Shown in pieces: positions 34,695 through 42,771 of a DNA stretch of 44,600 bases. The notes below the pieces were generated by a model, which was not told the origin of the DNA, did no database searches, and saw only the letters and a program-made list of their open reading frames with translations. How positions within the stretch are numbered: position 1 is the first letter of the stretch; each line of letters opens with the position of its first letter. A program made the translations under genes and the position numbers. The stretch covers positions 52,419-97,018 of the forward strand of contig PAOU01000007.1 in assembly GCA_002708085.1 (NCBI GenBank), in the 5' to 3' direction. The stretch is from Dehalococcoidia bacterium. GTDB taxonomy: Bacteria; Chloroflexota; Dehalococcoidia; Lucifugimonadales; Lucifugimonadaceae.

Positions 34695-35702
34695 TTATGA
34701 TTGTTGTTCCTGCAAGTTTATTCTTGGATCTATCAATGGATATAACAAGTCAACTACAAATAAAGCGAACCCTAAAGAAACAATTACAAAAATCATTATT
34801 CCTTGCATTAAGAAATAATCATTTGAAGATATCGCAGTATATAGTAGATTTCCTAGTCCAGGATAAGCAAAAATCACTTCTACTAATACTGATCCTGCTA
34901 AAATAGTTCCAAGGCTAATTGCAAGTCCTGTTACTTGAGGTAACATTGCATTCCTTACGCCGTAACTTAGGAAAATTCTATTTTCTTTTAATCCTTTATA
35001 CTCAGCGAACTTCATATAATCCTCACCCATAGTAGTAATCATCATTCCTCTCATTCCAAGCCCCCAAAAACCTATTGAAGTAAGTACTATTGATCCTGCT
35101 GGCATAATTGCGTGTGAAATAACACTTAACACCATTTCAATACTCCATTCAGGTCTGACCCCGAAGCCGTATGCTCCAGATGTAGGTAGAATGGGCCAGT
35201 ATATTGCAAAAGTATAGATCATGACTATTCCAAGAAGGTAATAGGGAATAGCAGAAAGAGTCATTAGGAAAGGGACAAAAATCTTTACAAAATTTCCAGT
35301 TTTTGGCCATGCAAGTAAAGCTCCGAAAACAGTACCCACTACAAAAGCTATTACAGTGGCCACAGATAACATCCCAATCGTCCATGGAGCCGATCTCATT
35401 ATTTCATTAATTACCGGAGTAAAATCTGCTATAGTTTTTCCAAAATCTAAACGAATTACATCATTCCAATAATTAATGTATTGTTTCCATAATGGTTGAT
35501 CTAGACCGAATTTCTTTTCCCATACTTCAATCATTTCTTCCATTTTTCCTACATTAACTCCGCCTTGAGCGGCCAATTGATAAAGTCTTTCTTTAATGGG
35601 ATTTGTGTCTCTGAGTCTAGGAATTATGAAATTTATACTTACGGCAACGACAATAACAGCAAGAAATAGGAGAAATCTTTTAAGTACATATTCTGCGTTC
35701 AT
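34695..35702 (-). CDS. dppB: Oligopeptide/dipeptide ABC transporter permease, DppB/OppB type
   Basis: Inner-membrane permease of 335 residues and the first gene of the minus-strand array. The N-terminal helix (YVLKRFLLFLAVIVVAVS) is the B-type start; the KFGLDQPLWKQYINYW periplasmic segment also marks the family. The permease core begins near residue 110. The coupling loop is GEDYMKFAEYKGLKENRIFL, followed by SYGVRNAMLPQVTGLAISLGT and FAYPGLGNLLYTAI. It is divergent from its presumed binding protein at 35966, with a 263-base control region between them. Ten bases separate it from dppC. Confidence 0.93.
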   Translation of the reverse strand: MNAEYVLKRFLLFLAVIVVAVSINFIIPRLRDTNPIKERLYQLAAQGGVNVGKMEEMIEVWEKKFGLDQPLWKQYINYWNDVIRLDFGKTIADFTPVINEIMRSAPWTIGMLSVATVIAFVVGTVFGALLAWPKTGNFVKIFVPFLMTLSAIPYYLLGIVMIYTFAIYWPILPTSGAYGFGVRPEWSIEMVLSVISHAIMPAGSIVLTSIGFWGLGMRGMMITTMGEDYMKFAEYKGLKENRIFLSYGVRNAMLPQVTGLAISLGTILAGSVLVEVIFAYPGLGNLLYTAISSNDYFLMQGIMIFVIVSLGFALFVVDLLYPLIDPRINLQEQQS

Positions 35703-35965
35703 TGAGTTGATTTTTGTAATTTATTTATGATTTATAATTCTTCAACAAAAATAAAGCCATGTAAAGTTAAATTTTTAAATAACACAGTTTTTTTTCAATT
35801 AGATTATTATTTCAAGCAATTTTTTAATATTTTAATTGACTTTTAATGCTTTTTTGATGAAAATCTCTGTAAGTTAACTCTAAGATATTTCAGTTAGTTC
35901 AAAATTTTATTAGAATTTCTGAATATTTTTTATTGTTATATAACAAAAACTTAAGGAGAAAATTT
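35703..35965. promoter_or_regulatory. Divergent control region between dppB and the solute-binding lipoprotein gene
   Basis: This is 263 bases of very AT-rich DNA between divergent transport genes. A perfect 12-base palindrome TGTTATATAACA lies at 35934-35945, containing a TATAAC -10 candidate for the rightward gene. AAGGAG at 35953-35958 is its ribosome-binding site, 7 bases before the ATG at 35966. No good -35 match is visible at the right distance. The palindrome could be an operator or simply the -10 region. No gene or RNA was recognised in the rest. Confidence 0.45.
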
Positions 35966-37933
35966 ATGATTAAATTAAATTCCAAAGTTATGGTATTTGC
36001 TTTAGTGACTGGATTATTTTCTTTTGTGATAGCTTGTGGTGGAACTACTACAGAGACAATTGTTGAAAAAGAAATTGTTGAAGTAGTAAAAGAAGTTCCA
36101 GTGGAAAAAGAGGTTATTAAAGAAGTTGAGGTTGAAAAAGTTGTTGTAGAAGAGAAAGAAGTTATTAAAGAAGTTGAAGTTGTTAAAAAAGAAATTGTAG
36201 AAGTTGAAAAAATAGTTGTACCTCCAGATTATAAAGCTGGGCACAGAGGTGATGTGGCTAGAGAAGACACATTAATTATTACTGGGTTTGGACCTGGTGC
36301 TTCTGAATGGACTGGTTTTGATAACTTAAACCCATACTCTGCTGGTGGACTTGGACGAGTACGAGGTATTCTTAACAAGACTATTTATGAATACATGTAT
36401 TACTACAACCACAACACTGGTGAACAGATTCCATGGCTAGCTACCTCTTATACTACTCATGAAGATGGTATGGGAGTAGACTTTACTTTAAGACAGGGAA
36501 TTAAATGGTCAGATGGAGAAGATTTTTCATGTGATGATGTTAAATACACTGTTGAATTGTTAAGAGATACACCTGAATTAGTATTTGCTAGTGATATGGG
36601 TGAATGGGTGAAAAATGTTACTTGTGTAGATGATCACAATGTTACAATTAACCTTAACAAACCTAATGTTAGATTTTTCTACTTCTATTTCGTAGAGAAC
36701 TCTGAAATTCATATTCAAATTCTTCCTAAACACGTTTGGGAAAAAGAAGATCCTCTAGAGTTCACTAACTGGGATCCTGATAAAGGATATCCTGTAGGAA
36801 CTGGTCCATATGTAGCTGTTGAAGCTACCGGACAAGGACAGATCTTTGATCGAAATGATGCTTGGTGGGCAGCAGAGACTGGTTTCTCTCACCTTCCAGT
36901 ACCATTGAGAGTTGCTTATATTCCTCCAGGAAGTGCTGATACAGCAGTTGCTAGAAATATAAACAACGAATTTGACGTTGCTTCAATTATGCAACCAGGT
37001 GTTTTCCTAGTTGCTAAAAAGAAGAACCCTAACATTCAGAGTTGGGCTGTAAAAGGTCCGTCTTGGGGTGCTGCAGACGCTTGTGTGTACACTCTAGGTG
37101 TTAACACTGAATGGGGTCCTATGAGTGATGTTAATGTTCGAAGAGCTATTAACAGAACTGTAGATAGACAACTATTGGTTGACTTAGCTTATGAGGGTTC
37201 AACTGTCACAAGAGGAGTTCCGTACTCTACTTATGGTGGATTGAAATTATATGAAGATGCTCAGGCAGATCTTATTGCTAAGTATGATCCAGAGAAACAT
37301 GATTTAGATGAAGCTGCAACACATATGGCTGCTGCAGGTTATGCTAAAGATGGAGACGGTCAGTGGGCCAAAGATGGTGCTAAGTTAGAGTTTGATCTAC
37401 ATGTACCTGGTTGGTTAAAACCAATGGGTCCAGTGCTAGAAAAGCAGTTAAAAGATGGTGGTTTTGCCGCTACCTTTGTATTACATGATCCAGATAATGG
37501 ACCTATGTTTGATGCTGTAAGAACTGGTAAAGCTGACATGTGGGTACTAGTTCACTGTGGAAGTAGTAATGAACCTTGGGGAACATTACAGCACTATCAC
37601 AGTAAATTTAGTGCACCTTCACAGGGAGAAATGAACAGTTATATTTGGGGTAATAGTCATTACAAAAACCCAGAATATGATGCAATCATTGACAAAATGG
37701 ATGAAATCCCTGGATCTGCTAATGACCCTGCTTACATGGCATTAGCTGATCAAGCATTAGAACTATTCTTAAGTGATGTTATTGAAATTACTCTTGCTGA
37801 AGAAAGGCATGTAGTAACATTCAATACTGCTCATTGGAAAGGTTTTGCTAATGAAAATGATCCATATGTTGCTCCATATAGCTTATGGGCTGCGTTCATT
37901 CTAGAAGTTTTGAATGTGACAAAAGCTAAATAG
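35966..37933 (+). CDS. Solute-binding lipoprotein of the peptide ABC transporter (SBP family 5) with a V/E/K-repeat stalk
   Basis: Extracytoplasmic binding protein of 655 residues. ATG 35966 has a strong AAGGAG; the frame extends back to 35933 without a ribosome-binding site. The signal peptide ends with the lipobox VIAC, whose Cys lies near residue 24. A stalk of about 50 residues follows, made almost only of Val, Glu, Lys and Ile in repeats such as VEKEVIKEVEVEKVVVEEKE. This is a common feature of Chloroflexota binding proteins. The family 5 domain follows: TLRQGIKWSDGEDFSCDDVKYTVE, NLNKPN, TGPYV and RRAINRTVDRQLLVDLAYEG. Codon choice is richer in C-ending codons (AAC, TAC) than neighbours, which suggests high expression. 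It is divergent from dppBCDF, its likely partners. The ligand is uncertain: peptides, or another SBP_5 substrate. Confidence 0.9.
   Translation: MIKLNSKVMVFALVTGLFSFVIACGGTTTETIVEKEIVEVVKEVPVEKEVIKEVEVEKVVVEEKEVIKEVEVVKKEIVEVEKIVVPPDYKAGHRGDVAREDTLIITGFGPGASEWTGFDNLNPYSAGGLGRVRGILNKTIYEYMYYYNHNTGEQIPWLATSYTTHEDGMGVDFTLRQGIKWSDGEDFSCDDVKYTVELLRDTPELVFASDMGEWVKNVTCVDDHNVTINLNKPNVRFFYFYFVENSEIHIQILPKHVWEKEDPLEFTNWDPDKGYPVGTGPYVAVEATGQGQIFDRNDAWWAAETGFSHLPVPLRVAYIPPGSADTAVARNINNEFDVASIMQPGVFLVAKKKNPNIQSWAVKGPSWGAADACVYTLGVNTEWGPMSDVNVRRAINRTVDRQLLVDLAYEGSTVTRGVPYSTYGGLKLYEDAQADLIAKYDPEKHDLDEAATHMAAAGYAKDGDGQWAKDGAKLEFDLHVPGWLKPMGPVLEKQLKDGGFAATFVLHDPDNGPMFDAVRTGKADMWVLVHCGSSNEPWGTLQHYHSKFSAPSQGEMNSYIWGNSHYKNPEYDAIIDKMDEIPGSANDPAYMALADQALELFLSDVIEITLAEERHVVTFNTAHWKGFANENDPYVAPYSLWAAFILEVLNVTKAK
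36110..36182 (+). repeat. Tandem 48-base repeat in the stalk of the binding lipoprotein
   Basis: The 25-base segment starting at 36110 recurs with two changes at 36158, a 48-base (16-codon) period. It encodes E-V-I-K-E-V-E-V units. Internal repetition of this kind changes length easily by slippage, so the stalk length may vary between strains. Confidence 0.7.
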
Positions 37934-37958
37934 TTATAGCACATATAAGATGAATTTA

Positions 37959-37992
37959 TTGGGGGATGTTTAGTCATCCCCCAATTTTTTTT
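37959..37992 (+). terminator. Rho-independent terminator of the solute-binding lipoprotein gene
   Basis: TTGGGGGATG (37959-37968) pairs with CATCCCCCAA (37975-37984) around the loop TTTAGT, a perfect ten-base-pair stem. Eight T residues (37985-37992) follow on the plus strand. It begins 26 bases after the stop of the binding-protein gene and is the clearest intrinsic terminator in the window. On the other strand there is no T run, so it should not stop the convergent lipoprotein gene efficiently. Confidence 0.95.
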
Positions 37993-38782
37993 ACCACTTA
38001 TCACAACCTTCTGAAATAGGGCTATTCTGATTATTATTGATGTCACCACTTACAGATCCTGTTTCAGAGTTGATGTAATAAATCAAAGTTTTTGGTCCTA
38101 GAAACTTATCAGGTTTTAAATCCCAAACGATTTTCCAATCATTTGATTCATTGATGAAAGAAGATTTTTGTTTTTTGAGATCGTAATCCATGTTTACCCA
38201 TTGATCACAAGTTCCTCCAAAAAATCCCCAAGTTTTACTTTTTAGGAATTTCATTAATTCATCATTAGCTGAATCAATGCTAGGGATTTTAGCATTTTCT
38301 CTTATGAGATTTTCTTGATCAACTGATTCTGGATTTTTAGATTCTGTATCAGATTTTATAATTTCTTTTGTTTTGCTTGGGTAACCTTCTTTTTCACAAG
38401 CTTCAGTTAATTCTTTTAAAGCCAAATATGATTCAACATGAATTTCCATATGCTCGTATGTGTCATCATATGCAAGAGGCATAAATGTAGGATAGTCATA
38501 ATAATTCGCTACAGCTTCTTCTGCTGCTCTTATAAATCTACCTGATGTAACAAGTATTTCATCAGAAGATTTCATTGAAGTTATTTCAAGTTCTCGAATT
38601 TTAATGTTTATTTCATTAATAGGCATTTCATCTCTCATTACTCCTTCAGTAAGTTCAAAAAAAACTATACAAGCTGGTTCTGAATCATAATAAGAAACAG
38701 TGTTTTTACATCCAAATATAAAAAATATGAGAATAATTACGTGAAAATTCTTTAGTAACGAAGTTATTTTTGGAGCTTTCAT
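37991..38782 (-). CDS. Putative lipoprotein of unknown function
   Basis: Protein of 263 residues that I do not recognise. The N-terminus has a positively charged start, a hydrophobic stretch (about 11-24) and FIFGC, a plausible lipobox, so the product should be membrane-anchored outside the cytoplasm. The middle is acidic and helical (ITSMKSSDEILVTSGRFIRAAEEA, YEHMEIHVESYLALKELTEA). The C-terminal 80 residues (from FLKSKTWGFFGGTCDQW) look beta-rich, ending in SGDINNNQNSPISEGCDKW, with three cysteines outside the lipobox (C116, C193, C261; approximate). It is convergent with the solute-binding gene, whose T run touches its stop codon. The divergent spacer to the next gene is 108 bases. No pathway is implied by the context. 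Confidence 0.7.
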   Translation of the reverse strand: MKAPKITSLLKNFHVIILIFFIFGCKNTVSYYDSEPACIVFFELTEGVMRDEMPINEINIKIRELEITSMKSSDEILVTSGRFIRAAEEAVANYYDYPTFMPLAYDDTYEHMEIHVESYLALKELTEACEKEGYPSKTKEIIKSDTESKNPESVDQENLIRENAKIPSIDSANDELMKFLKSKTWGFFGGTCDQWVNMDYDLKKQKSSFINESNDWKIVWDLKPDKFLGPKTLIYYINSETGSVSGDINNNQNSPISEGCDKW

Positions 38783-38890
38783 AATGTAATATTTATTTTC
38801 AATTTTATTTAGTTTAATTAATGGGAGATTATATTATTAATTAAGAATTTTTTGTAATTACAATTTTTTAAAATATTTTTTGGAGACGAA

Positions 38891-40156
38891 ATGACTTTAA
38901 AATTAGGAATTATAGGATGTGGTGGTATGGGACTTAGACATATGCATGGTATTTCAGAATTAATGAAATATAGTGAAATTATGAAATTAGAAGCAGTATG
39001 TGATCTTCATGAATCTGCAGCAAATTTTGTTGCTTCAAAAGCTGAAGAAATTACAGGAAAAAGGCCAACTGTTTTTACTAGCCTTGAAAAAATGTTACAG
39101 GAATCTGATATAGATGTTTTAGATATAGTTACAGATACTCGAACACATCATAAATTTGCTATAGAAGCTATGAAAAGTGGAGTACATGTGATGACTGAAA
39201 AGCCTATGGGGGTAACTCTAAAGGCTTGTAGGCAAATGATGGATTCACGAAAAAAAAATAATGTAAAGTTAGCTGTAGCTGAAAATTATAGAAAAGACCC
39301 CATGAATCGTTTAGTTAAAGAATTGATAGACAATGGGGCGATTGGTACTCCACAAATGCTTTTGGATATTTCTGTTTCCGGTGGAGGACACCTAATGCAT
39401 GCTACTGGATGGAGAGCAAAAAAAGTAATGGCTGGAAGTTTAATATTAGAGCAAGGCGTGCATACATCTGACTTAATTCTATATTTTTTGGGTGATGCAG
39501 AATCAATTTATGCCACTACTGGAATTATGCAGAAAGAAAGAATTGTAGGGAAGAGGCCACCAGGTATAGAACAGTTTTACGGGCATAGGGTTGAGGATCA
39601 ATTTGAAGGTCAGTCTAAAGTAATCATAGATGCGGAAGATACTGCATTTTCTGTAATAAAATTTCAAAGTGGAGCTATTGGCCAAATGACTATGACTAGT
39701 GGTGCAAATGGTTATGGTTTTGGAAATCAGACTATACATGGTACTGAGGGAACACTAAAACTTCCCGGAAGTAGAAATGGTAATAGTCCAATTATTTCTA
39801 GGGATAATTTATCTGATTCCATTACAGGAGATGATCTTCTGGATTTAGTTCCTGAATGGCAATTAGATGATATTACTTCATTATATTTTGATGGTAGTAG
39901 AAGAATCTCTAGCTATGATTATCCATTTGAGGCAGTAGATAGAAAACTTATTGCTATTGAGCTACATGATTTGGCGGAAGCAATAATAAATAACTCTACA
40001 CCTGAGGTAGATGAGATTGTAGGAGTGAAAGCATTATCATTAGCTTATGGAGCATTAGAGTCTGGAGATACTGGTCAAATAGTTAACTTAAAAGATATAG
40101 AATCAGGTAAGGTGAATCAGTATCAGTCTGAAATTGATTCTGAATTGAAAATTTAA
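38891..40156 (+). CDS. Gfo/Idh/MocA-family NAD(P)-dependent oxidoreductase
   Basis: Sugar or cyclitol dehydrogenase family, 421 residues. The N-terminal Rossmann loop is LGIIGCGGMGLRHMHG (4-19). The family motif EKPMGVT (about 98-104) supplies the catalytic Lys, and MLLDISVSGGGHLMHATGWR starts the C-terminal alpha/beta domain. An H-T-SD segment (EQGVHTSDLILYFLG) is consistent with the catalytic region. At 421 residues it is longer than average (about 340-380) because of insertions around 210-235. The substrate is unknown. GGAG lies 7 bases before the ATG. Bcp follows after 21 bases, so they may share a transcript. Confidence 0.85.
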   Translation: MTLKLGIIGCGGMGLRHMHGISELMKYSEIMKLEAVCDLHESAANFVASKAEEITGKRPTVFTSLEKMLQESDIDVLDIVTDTRTHHKFAIEAMKSGVHVMTEKPMGVTLKACRQMMDSRKKNNVKLAVAENYRKDPMNRLVKELIDNGAIGTPQMLLDISVSGGGHLMHATGWRAKKVMAGSLILEQGVHTSDLILYFLGDAESIYATTGIMQKERIVGKRPPGIEQFYGHRVEDQFEGQSKVIIDAEDTAFSVIKFQSGAIGQMTMTSGANGYGFGNQTIHGTEGTLKLPGSRNGNSPIISRDNLSDSITGDDLLDLVPEWQLDDITSLYFDGSRRISSYDYPFEAVDRKLIAIELHDLAEAIINNSTPEVDEIVGVKALSLAYGALESGDTGQIVNLKDIESGKVNQYQSEIDSELKI

Positions 40157-40177
40157 ATCATAAGGAGAATCTTAGCA

Positions 40178-40648
40178 ATGTTATTAGAAGGACAGAAAGC
40201 TCCAAGTTTTGAGTTAATGGGTTCTGGTGGATCTTTAATTAATCTTGATAATTTGAAAGGAAATATAGTAGTTCTTTATTTTTATCCTAAAGATGATACT
40301 CCAGGATGTACTATTGAGGCGTGTGAATTTCGTGATATGAAAGAAGTTTATGATCAAACAGGTATTAAAGTGTTTGGCGTGAGTGCAGATGACTTTGATT
40401 CTCATCAAAATTTTATTAATAAATTTGACTTAAATTTTGAATTGATAATAGATGAAAACCATGAAATTTGTCAGAAATATGGAGTTCTTTATGAAAAAAA
40501 TGATAATGGGAATTCTAAATTGAGTATTAAGAGAATAACTTATTTGTTAGATGAAAATGGAATTATTATGAAAATTTGGAAAGATGTTGATCCTAATGGT
40601 CATGCACAAGAAATAATTAATTTTATTGAAACTTCCAAGAAAAGTTAA
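40178..40648 (+). CDS. bcp: Bcp/PrxQ-type thiol peroxidase
   Basis: Thioredoxin-dependent peroxiredoxin of 156 residues reducing hydrogen peroxide and organic peroxides. The peroxidatic Cys44 lies in YPKDDTPGCT and the resolving Cys49 in EACEF five residues later, the alpha-type PrxQ arrangement. GVSADDFDSHQNF and RITYLLDENGIIMKIW are further family markers. AAGGAG lies before the ATG at 40178. It is downstream of the Gfo/Idh/MocA gene and upstream of two very small membrane-protein genes. Confidence 0.95.
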   Translation: MLLEGQKAPSFELMGSGGSLINLDNLKGNIVVLYFYPKDDTPGCTIEACEFRDMKEVYDQTGIKVFGVSADDFDSHQNFINKFDLNFELIIDENHEICQKYGVLYEKNDNGNSKLSIKRITYLLDENGIIMKIWKDVDPNGHAQEIINFIETSKKS

Positions 40649-40720
40649 AAAAAGAGTTGTTTTTATCTAGAAGTTATTTTTTTGAGATGGCAAAATAATA
40701 AATAAATAGAGGTATAAATT

Positions 40721-40819
40721 ATGAAAGGTCCTAGTATATACAAGTTTTTGACAAGTTTTCCTGTAATAATCGTATTAATAGTTATTGTAGTTATTGCAGT
40801 AATCTTTATTGCTGTATAA
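40721..40819 (+). CDS. Small single-span membrane protein, 32 residues
   Basis: Short gene from ATG 40721 to TAA 40819. AGAGG in front of it is 8 bases upstream. It encodes MKGPSIYKFLTSFP followed by an uninterrupted hydrophobic helix of about 18 Val/Ile residues and ends in FIAV. The compact plan (short basic N-terminus, one helix) is that of small membrane proteins that bind a larger complex. No family is recognised. Ten bases after its stop begins another small membrane-protein gene, suggesting a two-gene unit. Confidence 0.6.
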   Translation: MKGPSIYKFLTSFPVIIVLIVIVVIAVIFIAV

Positions 40820-40829
40820 GAGAGAAAAA

Positions 40830-40979
40830 ATGATTCCTCCAAATGATGAATGGGGATCAATGAAAGTTACACTTACATGGTCCAGTGCTTTTAAAATTGC
40901 TTTGGCAGTAGTAATAGTTAATGTAATAACTGTTCCGATTGTTCTTATAGGAATAGTAGCATTTATTGGAGATATTTAG
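40830..40979 (+). CDS. Small single-span membrane protein, 49 residues
   Basis: ATG at 40830, TAG at 40977-40979, with GAGAG 6-9 bases upstream. The product starts MIPPNDEWGSMKVTLTWSSA, then one long hydrophobic stretch of about 28 residues with a Val-Pro kink, ending FIGDI. The N-terminal 20 residues are polar and hold two Trp. It is not a family I recognise. The gene follows the 32-residue protein closely and ends 1 base before the convergent ParB-like gene, so no terminator fits between them. It could be a subunit of a membrane complex encoded elsewhere. Confidence 0.6.
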   Translation: MIPPNDEWGSMKVTLTWSSAFKIALAVVIVNVITVPIVLIGIVAFIGDI

Positions 40980-40980
40980 A

Positions 40981-41628
40981 TTAGTCAAATATATTGATAA
41001 TTTTTTCTAAATTTTCTATCTCGTTATTATTTTTAGAGATAAGATTCTTAGCTATTTGACTAGAAGTAATAGAAGGTAATTCGCTACCAGATAATTTAGA
41101 TAAAGTTTTATTTAAATTGTGAGAAAGAACAGAAATTTTCAAATTTATTTCATTGTTTTCTAACATTCTTTTCAATTCTTTATCGAATTTGAAAATTGTT
41201 AAATATCTATTTAAATCATTAATATGAATTCCTGTTTGATTTGATATCTCATTTAAATTCATTTTTTCATTATCAATGAGAAATTTTATTCCAATTGACT
41301 TATGAGAAGGAGTGAGTAATTCAGATAATGAAGGATATTGTAAAGATAGAGCCCATGCTTCATCAGAATTTACCATTTCATTTATAATTCCAACTACTAC
41401 AGTTGAATAACCAAGATGTTTAAATGCTAAATATCTTTTTATTCCTAATATAATTTCAAAATTCCCATTTTTTAATTTTCCCACTAGTAGTGGTTCCATA
41501 AGTCCTTTTTCTTTTATGTCTTGAGCCACAGATTTTATATCTTCATTAGAATAATTATCTTCAAGATGATTAGGTGAAGGCTGAATATTTTTTATGGGTA
41601 ATTGTTTAAACTCAGTAATGTAATTCAT
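40981..41628 (-). CDS. Stand-alone ParB/Srx-domain protein
   Basis: Protein of 215 residues. The N-terminal ParB/sulfiredoxin domain (about 8-90) contains the box GLMEPLLVG and GIKRYLAFKHLG, corresponding to the GERRYRA motif of ParB but with the first Glu and Arg changed. A helix-turn-helix follows (about 115-150: MNLNEISNQTGIHINDLNRYL). No ParA is adjacent and there are no obvious parS sites, so a chromosome-partition role is doubtful. Such single-copy ParB-like proteins often act as DNA-binding regulators or nucleases. The Ser/Thr-dehydratase-like gene lies upstream on the same strand with a 137-base spacer. Confidence 0.75.
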   Translation of the reverse strand: MNYITEFKQLPIKNIQPSPNHLEDNYSNEDIKSVAQDIKEKGLMEPLLVGKLKNGNFEIILGIKRYLAFKHLGYSTVVVGIINEMVNSDEAWALSLQYPSLSELLTPSHKSIGIKFLIDNEKMNLNEISNQTGIHINDLNRYLTIFKFDKELKRMLENNEINLKISVLSHNLNKTLSKLSGSELPSITSSQIAKNLISKNNNEIENLEKIINIFD

Positions 41629-41728
41629 AATTATTAAGAAATTTTATTCTTTTAAAAGAATAACATGAGACATATGATATTTTGAAATTATTTAATTTTA
41701 TGTTGTGATAATACAGCCCCTATAGGTA

Positions 41729-41760
41729 AGGGTCGTTATCAAGTTTTAAATAATGACCCT
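41729..41760 (-). terminator. Stem-loop without a U tract after the dehydratase gene
   Basis: AGGGTCGTTAT (41729-41739) and ATAATGACCCT (41750-41760) pair at 10 of 11 positions around a ten-base loop. It starts five bases after the dehydratase stop codon on the minus strand. No run of T follows on either strand, so it could be an mRNA-stabilising hairpin or a non-canonical terminator. Confidence 0.5.
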
Positions 41761-41765
41761 ATATC

Positions 41766-42725
41766 TTATAATTTTAGTGCTTCGATAAGATTGTTCACTG
41801 AAGCATTCCCTCCAGAAGCAACTAGAACTACTTTTTTTCCTTTTATTTTCTTCTTTAAACCGATTGCTGCAGCTAAAGTAGATGCTCCTGCAGATTCAAC
41901 AAGTGATTTTGTGTTTAATAGAAATATTTTCATAGCTGAGAATATTTCTTTTTCCTCAGATAAGACAAAATCATCTAAGCTGTCTATTAAAATTGATTGA
42001 GGTAATTCATATCCTTTTCCAGTAGCTAATCCTTCACATTTAGAATTAGATTTTGATTCAGTTAATTGTTTTTCTTTCCAAGATAAATAACCTGCAGGAG
42101 AAGCTGAAGATTGAACTGCTATAATTTTAGTTTTTTTATTTAATCCGTTTCTTACTATGCAAGCTCCAGAGGCTCCACTTCCTGCTCCCAAGGGCACTAT
42201 AATAAAATCTGGATCTATTTCATCAAAAATTTCTAATGAATAAGTAGCTACACCTGCAATTAATTTGTCTTCATTGGCTCCATCTACATAGATATAGTTG
42301 TTTTTTTCTGCTATTTCTTGAGCATTGAATTTTGATTCATCGTAACTATTTCCTTTTGAAATAACCTGAGCTCCTAGATTTTCCATAGATTCAATTTTTG
42401 ATGGGTTGATTCCAACAGGGCAACAAATTATTGATTTATATCCAAATACTCTTGCAGAATATGCTATAGATTGGCCGTGATTTCCAGTTGAAGGTGTAAC
42501 TAACACTGATGAAGAATTAGGTTTTTCAAGATAAGTTCCGTAATTTAATCCCCCTCTAACTTTGAACGATCCTAATATTTGAAAATTTTCATGTTTTACC
42601 CAAACTTCAGCATCTAAAATCTTATCAAGGCTGGGGTAATGGATTAGGGGAGTAATAGTTATATATTTTTTAATAGCCTTTTTAGCTGATTTAACATTTT
42701 CAATTGTCGGAATTACATATTTCAT
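41766..42725 (-). CDS. PLP-dependent serine/threonine dehydratase-like enzyme
   Basis: Fold-type II PLP enzyme of 319 residues. The Schiff-base lysine is Lys55 in GSFKVRGG, and the phosphate-binding glycine loop is GAGSGASGACIV. TPSTGNHGQSIAYSA (the Asn-Gly-His loop) and VASGGNASVN at the C-terminus complete the set. There is no C-terminal ACT domain, so it is of the short, catabolic class: threonine deaminase, serine dehydratase, serine racemase or hydroxyaspartate ammonia-lyase. These cannot be told apart here. The open frame reaches a GTG at 42737, but that codon lies just after the leader terminator. ATG 42725 with GAAGG ahead is preferred. A structured leader (42738-42863) precedes the gene. 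Confidence 0.85.
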   Translation of the reverse strand: MKYVIPTIENVKSAKKAIKKYITITPLIHYPSLDKILDAEVWVKHENFQILGSFKVRGGLNYGTYLEKPNSSSVLVTPSTGNHGQSIAYSARVFGYKSIICCPVGINPSKIESMENLGAQVISKGNSYDESKFNAQEIAEKNNYIYVDGANEDKLIAGVATYSLEIFDEIDPDFIIVPLGAGSGASGACIVRNGLNKKTKIIAVQSSASPAGYLSWKEKQLTESKSNSKCEGLATGKGYELPQSILIDSLDDFVLSEEKEIFSAMKIFLLNTKSLVESAGASTLAAAIGLKKKIKGKKVVLVASGGNASVNNLIEALKL

Positions 42726-42737
42726 AAAAACCTTCAC

Positions 42738-42771
42738 AAAAGAAGAACTCCCACTTATTGCTAAGTGAGAG
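42738..42771 (-). terminator. Attenuator-type terminator in the dehydratase leader
   Basis: On the minus strand, CTCTCACTTA and TAAGTGGGAG pair over ten positions (one G-U) around a GCAA tetraloop. TTCTTCTTTT follows, then the ribosome-binding site and the ATG at 42725. It lies upstream of the gene, not after one. Its left arm (CTCTC) can alternatively pair with GAGAG at 42808-42812, which would prevent the terminator. Confidence 0.75.

Noticed and set aside
36014-36244. Minus-strand open frame rich in Asn and Phe
   Set aside because: It is the antisense of the V/E/K stalk repeats, low complexity, with no ribosome-binding site.
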